From Chitinophaga dinghuensis (GTDB lineage: Bacteria; Bacteroidota; Bacteroidia; Chitinophagales; Chitinophagaceae): a stretch of DNA of 64,000 nt. The stretch is from NCBI RefSeq assembly GCF_003259435.1, contig NZ_QLMA01000002.1:496001-560000 (forward strand). Direction: 5' to 3'. Shown here piece after piece: positions 7,805 to 17,173 of this stretch. The translations under genes were made by a program, and so were the position numbers. Under the pieces are notes generated by a model, which saw only the letters and a program-made list of their open reading frames with translations, did no database searches and was not told the origin of the DNA. Numbering within the stretch: the stretch's first letter is position 1; each line of letters begins with the position of its first letter.

Positions 7805-8665
7805 ATGTTAAAGAAATTTTTCTCGAAGAATAACGATAAGGCAGAGATGTCGTTTTTTGACCACTTAGAAGACCTTCGCTGGCATATCGTTAGATCAGTA
7901 TTAGCAATCGTCGCGTTTAGCATATTTGGATTTCTCTATACCCAGGAGATTTTGGATAATGTGATCTTCGGACCTACCAATGCCAGTTTTCCTTCTTACA
8001 GAGCCTTATGTAGTATAGGCCATTTCTTCGGCTTAGGAGATGCGCTTTGTATAACGCCGGAAAAGGTGACCTTCCTGAACTATAAAATGGTGGGTCAGAT
8101 TATGCTCCAGTTTAAGCTCGCATTTATCATCGGTTTCGTATGTGCGTTTCCGTATATTTTCTGGGAGTTCTGGCGCTTTGTGAAACCAGCGCTGAAAGAG
8201 AAAGAGCTGAAAGGCGCCAGAGGCGTTATTTTCTGGGTATCCTTACAGTTTTTCATGGGGATATTCTTCGCTTATTTCCTGATGCTGCCGTTTACGATTA
8301 ACTTCCTCGCATCTTATAAGGTGACTGATAAAGCAGTGAATCAGTTCTTTATTGACGATTATTTCGACCTCGTATCGCAGATTGTACTCGGTATGGGATT
8401 GTTGTTTGAATTACCGGTGCTGGTATTTTTCCTCACGAAATTCGGCCTTATTACGCCTAAATTCCTTCGTAGTTACCGCAGACACGCTATCGTGGTGATT
8501 CTGGTATTGGCGGCTGTTATTACGCCTCCGGATATCGTTGACCAGCTGATTGTATTTACGCCGCTGTACCTACTGTATGAAATCAGTATCTTTATATCGA
8601 AAAAGGCGTTACGTGATCGTCAAAAGAAAACTGAAACTGTAGAAGAAGTTGAAGAATGGTCCTAA
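7805..8665 (+). CDS. tatC: Twin-arginine translocase subunit TatC
   Basis: The 286-residue inner-membrane protein recognises twin-arginine signal peptides and forms the Tat receptor. The N-terminal FFDHLEDLRWHIVRS motif (about 17-31) matches the conserved cytoplasmic region that contacts the signal peptide. Six hydrophobic segments follow. TatA is not in this window. A likely Tat substrate, the Gfo/Idh oxidoreductase at 51016, is. Confidence 0.93.
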   Translation: MLKKFFSKNNDKAEMSFFDHLEDLRWHIVRSVLAIVAFSIFGFLYTQEILDNVIFGPTNASFPSYRALCSIGHFFGLGDALCITPEKVTFLNYKMVGQIMLQFKLAFIIGFVCAFPYIFWEFWRFVKPALKEKELKGARGVIFWVSLQFFMGIFFAYFLMLPFTINFLASYKVTDKAVNQFFIDDYFDLVSQIVLGMGLLFELPVLVFFLTKFGLITPKFLRSYRRHAIVVILVLAAVITPPDIVDQLIVFTPLYLLYEISIFISKKALRDRQKKTETVEEVEEWS

Positions 8666-8719
8666 TCACACAACAGATAGGTAATTAGCCAACTTCATTC
8701 AATTGTAAACTTACTTGAT

Positions 8720-9178
8720 ATGGAAAAAAATACCTTTAACCTTGCCCTGCCGGTAGCTATCGGCTCTGACCATGCGGGTTTTGAGTACAAGGAAGAAGTA
8801 ATTTCATTTCTGGAAGCAAAAGGACTGAAAGTAAAAGATTTCGGTACTTCTTCTAAAGATTCGGTGGATTATCCGGATTATGCTCACCCGGTTTCTACTG
8901 CTGTAGAGCGGGAAGAAGCTGCATTTGGCATCCTGATTTGTGGTAGTGCAAATGGCGTAGCTATTACGGCCAACAAACATCAGGGCATCCGTGCTGCAAT
9001 TTGCTGGGGAGAAGAGTTGTCAAGACTCGCACGTCAGCATAATAACGCCAATGTACTCTGCATTCCCGCCAGGTTTGTAGATGTACCGGTAGCCAATGAA
9101 ATGGTAGATGTATTCATCAACACGCCTTTTGAAGGTGGCCGCCACGAGAACAGAGTTCGTAAAATGGCTTGCCTGTAG
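8720..9178 (+). CDS. rpiB: Ribose 5-phosphate isomerase B
   Basis: The 152-residue enzyme interconverts ribose 5-phosphate and ribulose 5-phosphate. GSDHAGF at 15-21 and LICGSANGVAITANK (72-86) with catalytic Cys74 are family hallmarks. It lies 54 bases after tatC on the same strand and is followed by a strong terminator, so the two may form an operon. Confidence 0.92.
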   Translation: MEKNTFNLALPVAIGSDHAGFEYKEEVISFLEAKGLKVKDFGTSSKDSVDYPDYAHPVSTAVEREEAAFGILICGSANGVAITANKHQGIRAAICWGEELSRLARQHNNANVLCIPARFVDVPVANEMVDVFINTPFEGGRHENRVRKMACL

Positions 9179-9213
9179 TAACAGCGGCCGTAATTATAAA
9201 TTTTTGTATTTTA

Positions 9214-9246
9214 AAGAGCCGGGGAACTTCCCGGCTCTTTTTTGTG
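9214..9246 (+). terminator. Terminator after rpiB
   Basis: A 10-bp perfect stem (9214-9223 with 9230-9239) with loop GAACTT is followed by a T tract to 9244. Confidence 0.85.
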
Positions 9247-9293
9247 TTATACCATTATACCACAGGATCCCATAGCTAAAAATATTCTTCCGC

Positions 9294-10823
9294 ATGAAAT
9301 TTACCCGTGTTGCCGTTTACTGTTTGCTTTGTATTGTGATGACTGTTTCCTGTCAGGCTCAGCCGGCGCCAACAACGCCAGATATCGCCAGACAATTTGC
9401 TGCATTCATTGATACAACCTGGTTACGTCAACGACTGGAAGTAATTGCCAGTCCACAAATGGAAGGACGGGAAACCGCTACCCGTGGGCAAGCCAGAGCG
9501 GCTGCTTATATCGTATCCCAATTACGTGAAGCAGGGTTACAGCCGGGAGCTGCCGGTCAATGGGAGCAGTTTTATAATATGTATGAAGACACGTTGCTCA
9601 CTGCCCTGATACGTATCAGAGATAAAGAATATCATTATGGGGAGGATTTTATTACTGATTTGCTGGAAAGTAAATCAGAGCAGTTAAATGTGGATCAATT
9701 GGTATTCGCTGGTTATGGCTTGAGAAATGAGCGCTATGACGATTATAAAAACCTTGATGTCAAAGGCAAGGTGGTATTGATCCGCGAAGGAGTACCGTCC
9801 GGCGTTCCCAGAGAATACGGCATCTCTTCCAACAAACTGGCAGCCGCCAGAGCTACTGGCGTTAAAGCATTATTGGTGATATCTCCACAAGCCAGTAATT
9901 ATCGTTTGCTGAATAAATCACAACTACGACATACAGGATTATATATGCCGGGAGAAGCAGGTACCGGACCCAATATATACCTCATTACACCCGCTATGGC
10001 AGCTGATTTGCTGGGTAAGCCTTATGCAGATAGTTTGTATGATCCTAAGAAGAAAAATTTTCGTATAGCCACACATGTTAAGGTTCCTATCCATATTGAA
10101 TTAGAAAAAAAGAGTTTGGTATATCATCCTTCTAATGTGTTGGGGATGATACCTGGTACTGATAAAAAAGACGAGTATGTTTTTGTGACAGCACATTATG
10201 ATCATCTTGGCCTGCAGGATGGCGTATTATATCCCGGAGCAGATGATGACGGTTCAGGTACAACGGCTGTGATGGCTATTGCGAACGCTTTTGCTAAAGC
10301 GAAGGCGGCCGGCAACGGACCGAGGAGAACCATGATATTTATGTTAGTCTCCGGAGAAGAAAAAGGGCTCTTAGGATCAGGATATTATACCTCACATCCG
10401 CTATATCCTCTGGAAAAAACGGTCGCAGATCTGAATATTGACATGATTGGTCGAATAGATCCGGCACATGAACGTGATACTAATTATATTTACATCATTG
10501 GGGATAACAGGCTGAGCTCTGAGCTACGAGGGATTAATGAACAGTCGAACCGGATTACCAGATTCAAATTGGATTACAAATATAACGACCCCAATGATCC
10601 GGAAGATTTTTACAGGAGATCGGATCATTATCATTTTGCGGAAAAGAATGTTCCAGTTATTTTTTATTTTAATGGAACGCATTGGGATTATCATCAGCCC
10701 GGAGATACGGTAGATAAGATCGATTTCCCATTGTTACAGCGCAGAGCCCAGTTGGTATTTTATACAGCTTGGGAGATCGCTAACAGAGAGGACCGCTTGA
10801 AAGTGGATAAGGATGGAAAATAA
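9294..10823 (+). CDS. Secreted M28 family metallopeptidase with PA domain
   Basis: The 509-residue protein starts with an export signal (hydrophobic residues 6-19, Cys20 that may be a lipobox Cys). A PA-like insert is seen at about 110-230. A di-zinc M28 catalytic domain follows: HYDHLG near 299-304, GADDDGSG near 315, GEEKGLLGS near 353, NIDMIGR near 381 and SDHYHF near 443 give the metal ligands and catalytic Glu. It probably works as an aminopeptidase at the cell surface or in the periplasm. Substrate unknown. Confidence 0.85.
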   Translation: MKFTRVAVYCLLCIVMTVSCQAQPAPTTPDIARQFAAFIDTTWLRQRLEVIASPQMEGRETATRGQARAAAYIVSQLREAGLQPGAAGQWEQFYNMYEDTLLTALIRIRDKEYHYGEDFITDLLESKSEQLNVDQLVFAGYGLRNERYDDYKNLDVKGKVVLIREGVPSGVPREYGISSNKLAAARATGVKALLVISPQASNYRLLNKSQLRHTGLYMPGEAGTGPNIYLITPAMAADLLGKPYADSLYDPKKKNFRIATHVKVPIHIELEKKSLVYHPSNVLGMIPGTDKKDEYVFVTAHYDHLGLQDGVLYPGADDDGSGTTAVMAIANAFAKAKAAGNGPRRTMIFMLVSGEEKGLLGSGYYTSHPLYPLEKTVADLNIDMIGRIDPAHERDTNYIYIIGDNRLSSELRGINEQSNRITRFKLDYKYNDPNDPEDFYRRSDHYHFAEKNVPVIFYFNGTHWDYHQPGDTVDKIDFPLLQRRAQLVFYTAWEIANREDRLKVDKDGK

Positions 10824-11428
10824 AACAGAAAAACAAATACAATATATCAACTGGTTAACCTTTGTTTTTCGTATAGGCGTTAATGTGAGGTTGGAGAATT
10901 TGCAAGAAAGTGGCCACCCAAAAGCTTTTTGTTTATTTTAACAAAATTTTATAAATTTATAATAGAGTCCTAGTCTTAAAGAAACAACGCATATGTTGTT
11001 TATAGTATGTGAATCTATTAGAATGATTTAGCTATCAGTTGTTTTTTATCAGGCTGATATTTTTCGAGAGTCCGGTACCCGTTAAACATTTTGAACTAAC
11101 CTGTTGTTGTTCAAGCAGTAATTTATGTTTTAGGGGGATCTTATGTCCTAACATTTGATATTTTGGTACCCCGTTAATTGATTACAAGTATAGATTACTG
11201 AATATGAAAACACCTGCCTTAATGCGCTTATACAAAATGGGGTGAAATCTCCATAAAGTGGATGCGAGAAAGGGTCTATTTAAGCAACAAGTAGTGAATA
11301 GGGGAGCTGGTACCTGGGTTTCTGCATATTCAAGAGATTGTTATTGTTATCGAAAAAGTCTGATTGTACGCTGATCGCCACCTACCGATTATTTGCGCGC
11401 GGATTGTGAAACCATAAACCAGGAATGC
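10824..11428. other. Non-coding stretch with no clear element
   Basis: About 600 AT-rich bases without a convincing reading frame. A small hairpin (AACAAC with GTTGTT) lies near 10985-11003. No full promoter match, RNA gene or repeat could be supported. Confidence 0.4.
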
Positions 11429-11959
11429 ATGCCGAATTTTTATAGCGATTATTGGTGGATTTTTCTGTTGAGGGGTTTGTTTGCCCTGATACTGGGAATA
11501 CTGGCTATTTTCATGCCTGGCGCCACTTTTACCACGCTGGTAGTATTTTTGGGGGCTTATCTCTTCATTGCCGGCGTATTCGCTATAGCAGGGGCGCTGG
11601 CCGCCCGTAAGACTTCTGAGAATTGGGGAATCTTTCTGTTGTCGGGAGTAGTTGGTATAATATTAGGGGTCCTTACCTTGATAAATCCATTCGCTACGGG
11701 AAATGCCCTTATATACCTGGTGGCATTCTGGGCTATGATAGCCGGATTGTTCGAGATGATTATCGCTATCAGGCTGAGGAAATTAATCACAGGAGAAGGC
11801 TGGTATATAGCTGGAGGACTGCTGACTATCTTTTTTGGCATTGTGCTGATATCCAATCCAGTGGCGGCCGCCATTACCCTGACCTGGATTTTTGGCTTTT
11901 ATGCTGTTGTAACAGGAATTATGTTGATCTCTTTATCAGTGAGGCTACGCAGGCGTTGA
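11429..11959 (+). CDS. HdeD family (DUF308) membrane protein
   Basis: The 176-residue inner-membrane protein has six hydrophobic segments in repeated pairs, with the family's recurring pattern GxxxIIxGIxxLxxP (ALILGILAIFMPG, GIILGVLTLINP, TIFFGIVLISNP). E. coli HdeD takes part in acid resistance; the role here is unknown. The ATG at 11429 follows CAGGA and gives MPNFYSDYWW. A TTG at 11393 would add 12 poorly conserved residues. Confidence 0.8.
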   Translation: MPNFYSDYWWIFLLRGLFALILGILAIFMPGATFTTLVVFLGAYLFIAGVFAIAGALAARKTSENWGIFLLSGVVGIILGVLTLINPFATGNALIYLVAFWAMIAGLFEMIIAIRLRKLITGEGWYIAGGLLTIFFGIVLISNPVAAAITLTWIFGFYAVVTGIMLISLSVRLRRR

Positions 11960-12241
11960 GCCTTCCGGATTTTACCCTTTATTTTTCGATTGCCCCATAT
12001 GCAAGCATATTTTCTAACTAAAACGCATCACTATGAAACTAAAAACACCAGATTAACGGACCTGTATTGGCTGCTGACCAGGTGTTGATACCTCCTGCGT
12101 TCAAATGCCGTACAATAAGACCGGCAGATGCACCGGGTGGAGCCCCGGCGATTACCATCTCTGTCCGTCTTCCCATTTACTCCCTGCTCCTGTTGGAGCT
12201 GCTTACTGTAGCGTATTTCGAAAAATTTAAAGTTAACCGTT

Positions 12242-12742
12242 ATGTCATCCACCGAATTCAACAATTTGTTACTAGGAAACGCCGATTTTCTGCGTCCATA
12301 CGCAGTTACGCTAACCAAAGACTCTGAGTCAGCCAAGGACCTCTACCAGGAAACCTTGTTCAGAGCTTTGTCGAACCGCGATAAGTATCTGGCGGGTACC
12401 AATATCAGGGCCTGGCTGTATACCATTATGCGGAACATCTTTATTAACAATTACCGCAGAGGAAACCGCCAGTACAGACTGCTGGATAGCGCTGTGGGTG
12501 ACTATCTGCTTAGTCATCAGCCCTCTGCCGTTGGGAATTTCGCAGAATCCGAACTGCGGGTGAAAGATGTTCAAATGGCGGTATATAATCTGCCCATTAT
12601 CTTTAAACAACCCTTCCTCCTTTACTTCGAAGGGTACAAGTATTACGAGATTGCAGCAATTCTCAATGAACCGCTTGGAACGGTTAAAAGCAGAATCCAC
12701 TTCGCAAGGAAAATGCTGAAAACCCGTATTACGAGACATTGA
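12242..12742 (+). CDS. RNA polymerase ECF sigma factor
   Basis: The 166-residue protein has sigma region 2 at about residues 10-78 (AKDLYQETLFRALSNRDKY, NIRAWLYTIMRNIFINNYRR) and region 4 at about 110-162, including the helix-turn-helix YYEIAAILNEPLGTVKSRIH. There is no anti-sigma gene next to it. The 280 bases before it and the 350 bases after it (to 13091) hold no gene that I can support; a 7-codon frame at 12032 (MKLKTPD) is too short to call. Confidence 0.88.
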   Translation: MSSTEFNNLLLGNADFLRPYAVTLTKDSESAKDLYQETLFRALSNRDKYLAGTNIRAWLYTIMRNIFINNYRRGNRQYRLLDSAVGDYLLSHQPSAVGNFAESELRVKDVQMAVYNLPIIFKQPFLLYFEGYKYYEIAAILNEPLGTVKSRIHFARKMLKTRITRH

Positions 12743-13091
12743 TAGCTTAGAACGATAAAAACTAATAGCTGAGTTATATATAATGTTTTTTGATAACGGA
12801 AGCCTGCAAACCTCGATACCTTAGTTTTATCGCCGCTACATCTATGACGACCCTGTAGTGAGCAAAAAGTACAAGAAGGAGAACCATGCGGTTGTATCTG
12901 TCTTCCCTCACAGATGCATAAGCTGTCTATATGCTGTTCTGTTGTTTGCGGGCTTCAGTTATCTGAAGTGAAATTCCTGCTTGTACTTCCTGTTTCCTGA
13001 ACTCTCCCTTTTTCTCTCCACCGGATTTTTGTACTTTTACACCCTTCAGATTTAGCATACAAAAACTTTTCATAAACAGCATATTTTCGTG

Positions 13092-15431
13092 ATGAAGGCA
13101 AATTATTTAGATGAGCTGAACGAGCAACAACGCGAGGCAGTCATTCATATCAACGGACCCCTGATGATCGTGGCTGGCGCCGGCTCCGGCAAAACCAAGG
13201 TACTTACTACCCGCATTGCCCATCTCATGCAAAACGGTGTGGACGCCTTCAACATCCTGTCCCTCACCTTTACCAATAAGGCCGCACGTGAAATGAAAGA
13301 ACGTGTGGAAAGAATCCTCGGCGGAAACGAAGCCCGTAACCTCTATATAGGTACCTTCCACTCCGTTTTTGCCCGGTTACTCCGCGCAGAAGCGCATCGC
13401 CTCGGTTATCCCAATGATTTTACCATCTACGATACCGACGACGCCAAGAGCGTGCTCAAAACCATCATCAATGAACTCAATCTTGATGATAAACACTACA
13501 AACCCAACTTCGTATATAACCGCATCTCCGCTGCCAAAAACAGCCTGATGGGGCCGGAAGAATATCAGCACGATTACTACGTTCAACAGGAAGATATGAG
13601 GGCCAACAGACCCCTCATCGGAAAAATCTACGATATGTACGCCAAACGCTGCTTTAAAAACGGCGCAATGGACTTCGATGATCTCCTCTTCAAAATGTAC
13701 GTGCTTCTGAAAAGCTTCCCCGAAGTACTGCATAAATACCAGCACAAGTTCCGCTACATCATGATTGATGAGTACCAGGATACCAACCCTGCCCAGTACG
13801 AAATCATCAAGTTACTCGGCGCTGTGCATGAAAATATCTGCGTAGTGGGAGATGATGCCCAAAGTATCTACTCCTTTCGTGGCGCTACCATCCAGAACAT
13901 CCTACAGTTTGAAAAAGACTATGATGATGCCCGCGTAGTAAAACTGGAACAGAACTACCGCAGTACCAAATCCATCCTGAATGTAGCCAATGAGGTGATC
14001 GCCCATAACAAAGGCCAGATCGAGAAAAACCTCTGGACAGATAACGCCGATGGCGATACCATCAAACTGGTACGCACCATGACGGATAACGAAGAAGGTA
14101 AATTCGTAGCAGATACCATCGCAGAACAGAAACTCCGTAATCACTACGATAACCGCGATTTCGTTATTCTCTATCGTACCAATGCGCAATCCCGTTCCTT
14201 TGAGGAAAGCCTGCGCAGGAAAGCTATTCCTTACCGCATCTATGGCGGCGTTTCCTTCTATCAGCGTAAGGAAATCAAGGATTTCGTGGCATATCTCCGT
14301 ATTACCATGAATACCCGCGATGAGGAAAGCCTGAAACGTATTATCAACTATCCCGTACGTGGTATCGGTAAAACAACCATCGAGAAAACGGTTGTTTTCA
14401 GCAATGAACACAATATCACCATGTGGGAAGTACTGGAACGTGCGAAGGAATTCGGTTTCAAAGGAGGTACTTTGGAAGCGATCGATGGATTCGTGACCAT
14501 GATCCGCAGTTTCCAGGCAATGCTGGGTAAGCACAATGCCTACGATATCTCAGTGAACGTGGGTAAATCTACCAACATCGTAAAAGAACTCTTCAACGAT
14601 AAAACCACAGAAGGCCTGGCACGTTACGAAAACGTACAGGAATTACTGAACTCCATCAAGGAATTCACCGAAACCCCTGACGAAGAAGGAGAACTGCTGG
14701 ATAAAAGCCTGGGCTCCTATCTGCAGCAGATTACGCTGCTGACAGATGCCGATCAGGGTGGAAATGAAGACAGCGATGTAGTGAAACTGATGACCATCCA
14801 CGCGGCGAAAGGACTGGAATTCCCGGTTGTATTTACTGTGGGACTGGAAGAAACCCTGTTCCCAAGTGGAATGTCTATCAATACCAGGGAAGAACTGGAA
14901 GAAGAAAGACGTTTGTTCTATGTGGCTATCACTCGTGCAAAAGCACGCCTGTGGCTGACGTATGCTAACAGTCGCTATCGCTTTGGAAACCTGGTCCAAA
15001 ATGAACCTAGTCGTTTCCTGGAGGAAATGCCAGAGAAATTCATTGACCGCAGCTATGCTGGCGGAGGCGCTATCCGTAATGCCTTCGGTGGTGGCGGTAA
15101 CGGCGGCGGATGGGGAGCCGGTGGCGGCAGTAATATGTTCGACAAAATGCAGAAAAAGGCGCCCGCGTCTCCACAAAATACACAACCGCGTCCTGCACCT
15201 AAACCAACTACAGGACCTGCTTCTACGCATGTTCCTACTCCTGGATTTGCACCAGATGATCCGGCAGAAATGGAACCAGGTATGCAGGTAGAACACCAGA
15301 AATTCGGTTTCGGTACCATCCAGTCTATGGAAGGCGCACCCAATAACCGTATTGCCACAGTGGTTTTCCCTAAAGGCGGCGGAGAAAAGAAAATTATGCT
15401 CAACTACGCCAAACTGCGTATCGTACGTTAA
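13092..15431 (+). CDS. UvrD/PcrA-type ATP-dependent DNA helicase
   Basis: The 779-residue superfamily 1A helicase shows Walker A AGAGSGKT at 28-35, motif Ia LTFTNKAAREMKER, Walker B MIDEYQDTNPAQ, motif III VVGDDAQSIYSFRG and motif V/VI VKLMTIHAAKGLEFPVVF and RRLFYVAITRAK. A Gly/Pro-rich linker (about 660-725) leads to a C-terminal UvrD-type Tudor-like tail (EHQKFGFGTIQSMEG). It unwinds DNA 3' to 5' in excision repair, and in relatives clears RNA polymerase and replication blocks. The start is ATG at 13092, just after an in-frame GTG. recX follows 9 bases later. Confidence 0.9.
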   Translation: MKANYLDELNEQQREAVIHINGPLMIVAGAGSGKTKVLTTRIAHLMQNGVDAFNILSLTFTNKAAREMKERVERILGGNEARNLYIGTFHSVFARLLRAEAHRLGYPNDFTIYDTDDAKSVLKTIINELNLDDKHYKPNFVYNRISAAKNSLMGPEEYQHDYYVQQEDMRANRPLIGKIYDMYAKRCFKNGAMDFDDLLFKMYVLLKSFPEVLHKYQHKFRYIMIDEYQDTNPAQYEIIKLLGAVHENICVVGDDAQSIYSFRGATIQNILQFEKDYDDARVVKLEQNYRSTKSILNVANEVIAHNKGQIEKNLWTDNADGDTIKLVRTMTDNEEGKFVADTIAEQKLRNHYDNRDFVILYRTNAQSRSFEESLRRKAIPYRIYGGVSFYQRKEIKDFVAYLRITMNTRDEESLKRIINYPVRGIGKTTIEKTVVFSNEHNITMWEVLERAKEFGFKGGTLEAIDGFVTMIRSFQAMLGKHNAYDISVNVGKSTNIVKELFNDKTTEGLARYENVQELLNSIKEFTETPDEEGELLDKSLGSYLQQITLLTDADQGGNEDSDVVKLMTIHAAKGLEFPVVFTVGLEETLFPSGMSINTREELEEERRLFYVAITRAKARLWLTYANSRYRFGNLVQNEPSRFLEEMPEKFIDRSYAGGGAIRNAFGGGGNGGGWGAGGGSNMFDKMQKKAPASPQNTQPRPAPKPTTGPASTHVPTPGFAPDDPAEMEPGMQVEHQKFGFGTIQSMEGAPNNRIATVVFPKGGGEKKIMLNYAKLRIVR

Positions 15432-15440
15432 CTTTCAGAC

Positions 15441-15902
15441 ATGTCGCAAGCATTGGAGAAACTGAGGCAGTACTGTGCCTATCAGGAAAGATGTCATTCT
15501 GAAGTGAAGTACAGAGCCCTGGAACTGGGCATGCGCGGGCCAGAAGTGGAAGAGGCCATCGCGGCTCTCATCGCGGAAAACTTCCTCAATGAAGAAAGAT
15601 TTGCCCGTGCCTATGCCGGTGGTAAATTCAGAATGAAACAATGGGGTCGTAAGAAAATACAGGCTGGACTGAAGCAGAAACAAGTATCTTCTTATTGTAT
15701 CCGCAAAGGGATGGAGGAAATTGACGAAGAGGATTATACCGCTGCATTACGCCAACAGACAGAGAAAAAATACCATTCACTACGAGGAGAAGTCCCGCTG
15801 AAAAGGAAATTTAAAACGATTCAATACCTACTGCAACGGGGATATGAACAGGACCTGATCAGCGAAGCGCTTGAACAAATCGCAAATAATCCTGAATTGT
15901 AA
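15441..15902 (+). CDS. recX: Regulatory protein RecX
   Basis: The 153-residue all-helical protein modulates RecA filaments. Three RecX repeats are seen: an N-terminal repeat with YCAYQERCHSEVKYRALELG, a middle repeat ENFLNEERFARAYAGGKFRMKQWGRKKI (the most conserved RecX block) and a C-terminal repeat RKFKTIQYLLQRGYEQDLI. It follows the helicase by 9 bases, so the two DNA-repair genes probably share a transcript. recA is not in the window. Confidence 0.88.
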   Translation: MSQALEKLRQYCAYQERCHSEVKYRALELGMRGPEVEEAIAALIAENFLNEERFARAYAGGKFRMKQWGRKKIQAGLKQKQVSSYCIRKGMEEIDEEDYTAALRQQTEKKYHSLRGEVPLKRKFKTIQYLLQRGYEQDLISEALEQIANNPEL

Positions 15903-15964
15903 AGGGATAATTTAAAAAGTTTCTAAAGCGACAGGATGTAAATTTGTGATTATAATTTTCAACA

Positions 15965-16762
15965 ATGTCAGATTTAAAAGTAACACTTATTCAGTCCGAA
16001 TTATTCTGGGAAGATATCGATGCTAACCTGCGCATGTTCGATGAAAAAATCAACAGCATAGGAGAACGGACGGAAGTTGTTTTTTTACCGGAGATGTTCA
16101 GTACCGGCTTTAGTATGGCGCCTGAAAAGCTCGCTCAGACAATGGACGGCAGCGCCTTTCAATGGATGAAGAAGAAGTCTGCTGAAAAGAATATCATTCT
16201 CACAGGCAGCCTGATGATTGAAGAAAATGGTCACTATGTAAACCGCCTCGTTTGGATGTTGCCCAACGGCACTTACGGCACTTACGATAAACGTCATCTC
16301 TTTGGTTATGCCGGAGAACATGAACATTATACAGCAGGTAGCAAACGTTTGATCGGTGCGGTAAAAGGCTGGAAGATCAATCTGAATATCTGCTATGACC
16401 TGCGTTTCCCTGTATGGGCGCGCAATACCATGCAATCGGAAACCGGTGAACCGGCATATGACCTGCTGGTGTATGTAGCCAACTGGCCAGAAAGACGTAA
16501 TACCGCCTGGAAAACATTACTCCGTGCCCGTGCTATTGAAAACCAATGCTACGTTATCGGTGTAAACCGTGTCGGCAACGATGGGAATAATATCTACCAT
16601 AGCGGCGATACCAGCCTGATTGATCCAATGGGAGAAATCATCTACGAAAAAGCGCATGACCAGGATATATTTACGTATACCCTTTCCCGTGAGCGTCTCA
16701 ATGAAGTAAGAAAGAACATTCCTTTCCTCAAAGACGCGGACGTATTCACTATTTTAGACTAA
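15965..16762 (+). CDS. Nitrilase-superfamily amidohydrolase (omega-amidase-like)
   Basis: The 265-residue enzyme has the Glu-Lys-Cys triad: E43 in FLPEMFSTGFSM, K109 in YDKRHLFGYAGEH and C143 in NICYDLRFP. The motifs FGYAGEHEHY and MLPNG resemble the YafV/omega-amidase branch, which hydrolyses alpha-ketoglutaramate or alpha-ketosuccinamate. A TAAATTTG box (15939-15946) just upstream could be the -7 element of a promoter. The VOC-family gene starts 7 bases after its stop. Confidence 0.82.
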   Translation: MSDLKVTLIQSELFWEDIDANLRMFDEKINSIGERTEVVFLPEMFSTGFSMAPEKLAQTMDGSAFQWMKKKSAEKNIILTGSLMIEENGHYVNRLVWMLPNGTYGTYDKRHLFGYAGEHEHYTAGSKRLIGAVKGWKINLNICYDLRFPVWARNTMQSETGEPAYDLLVYVANWPERRNTAWKTLLRARAIENQCYVIGVNRVGNDGNNIYHSGDTSLIDPMGEIIYEKAHDQDIFTYTLSRERLNEVRKNIPFLKDADVFTILD

Positions 16763-16769
16763 TCACATC

Positions 16770-17162
16770 ATGATATTAAACGGCATCCATCACATCGCGA
16801 TTATTTGTTCTGATTACGAACGTAGTAAGGCATTTTATCGGGATGTGCTTGGATTACGCGTTATCAGAGAAGTTTACCGGGAAGAAAGAGATTCCTGGAA
16901 ACTGGATCTCGCCATCGGAGATCAATATGTCATTGAACTTTTTTCTTTCCCCAATCCGCCTGCACGCGTTAGCAGGCCGGAAGCGCAAGGGTTGCGTCAC
17001 CTGGCTTTTGCAGTAACAGATATTGACGAAGCAGTACAAGACCTTCAAAGTAAAGGTATAACGCCAGAGCCCGTACGAATTGATCCTCACACAAATCAAC
17101 GATTTACTTTTTTTGCTGATCCCGATGGGCTACCTTTAGAGTTATACGAAGTATCACGCTAA
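16770..17162 (+). CDS. VOC family protein (glyoxalase-like, YaeR type)
   Basis: The 130-residue protein has two beta-alpha-beta-beta-beta modules of the vicinal oxygen chelate fold, typical of the SMU1112c/YaeR group: IHHIAIICSDYERSKAFYRDVLG at 6-28 and LRHLAFAVTDIDEAV at about 73-87. Metal ligand candidates are His7/8, Glu, His in LRHLAF and the Glu of LELYEV. It is between the amidase gene and nagA, with gaps of 7 and 11 bases, so co-transcription is likely. Substrate unknown. Confidence 0.78.
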   Translation: MILNGIHHIAIICSDYERSKAFYRDVLGLRVIREVYREERDSWKLDLAIGDQYVIELFSFPNPPARVSRPEAQGLRHLAFAVTDIDEAVQDLQSKGITPEPVRIDPHTNQRFTFFADPDGLPLELYEVSR

Positions 17163-17173
17163 AAATACCAGAT

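Noticed and set aside
12032..12055. Seven-codon frame MKLKTPD between the HdeD and sigma genes
   Set aside because: Too short to call and without a clear homologue or start signal.
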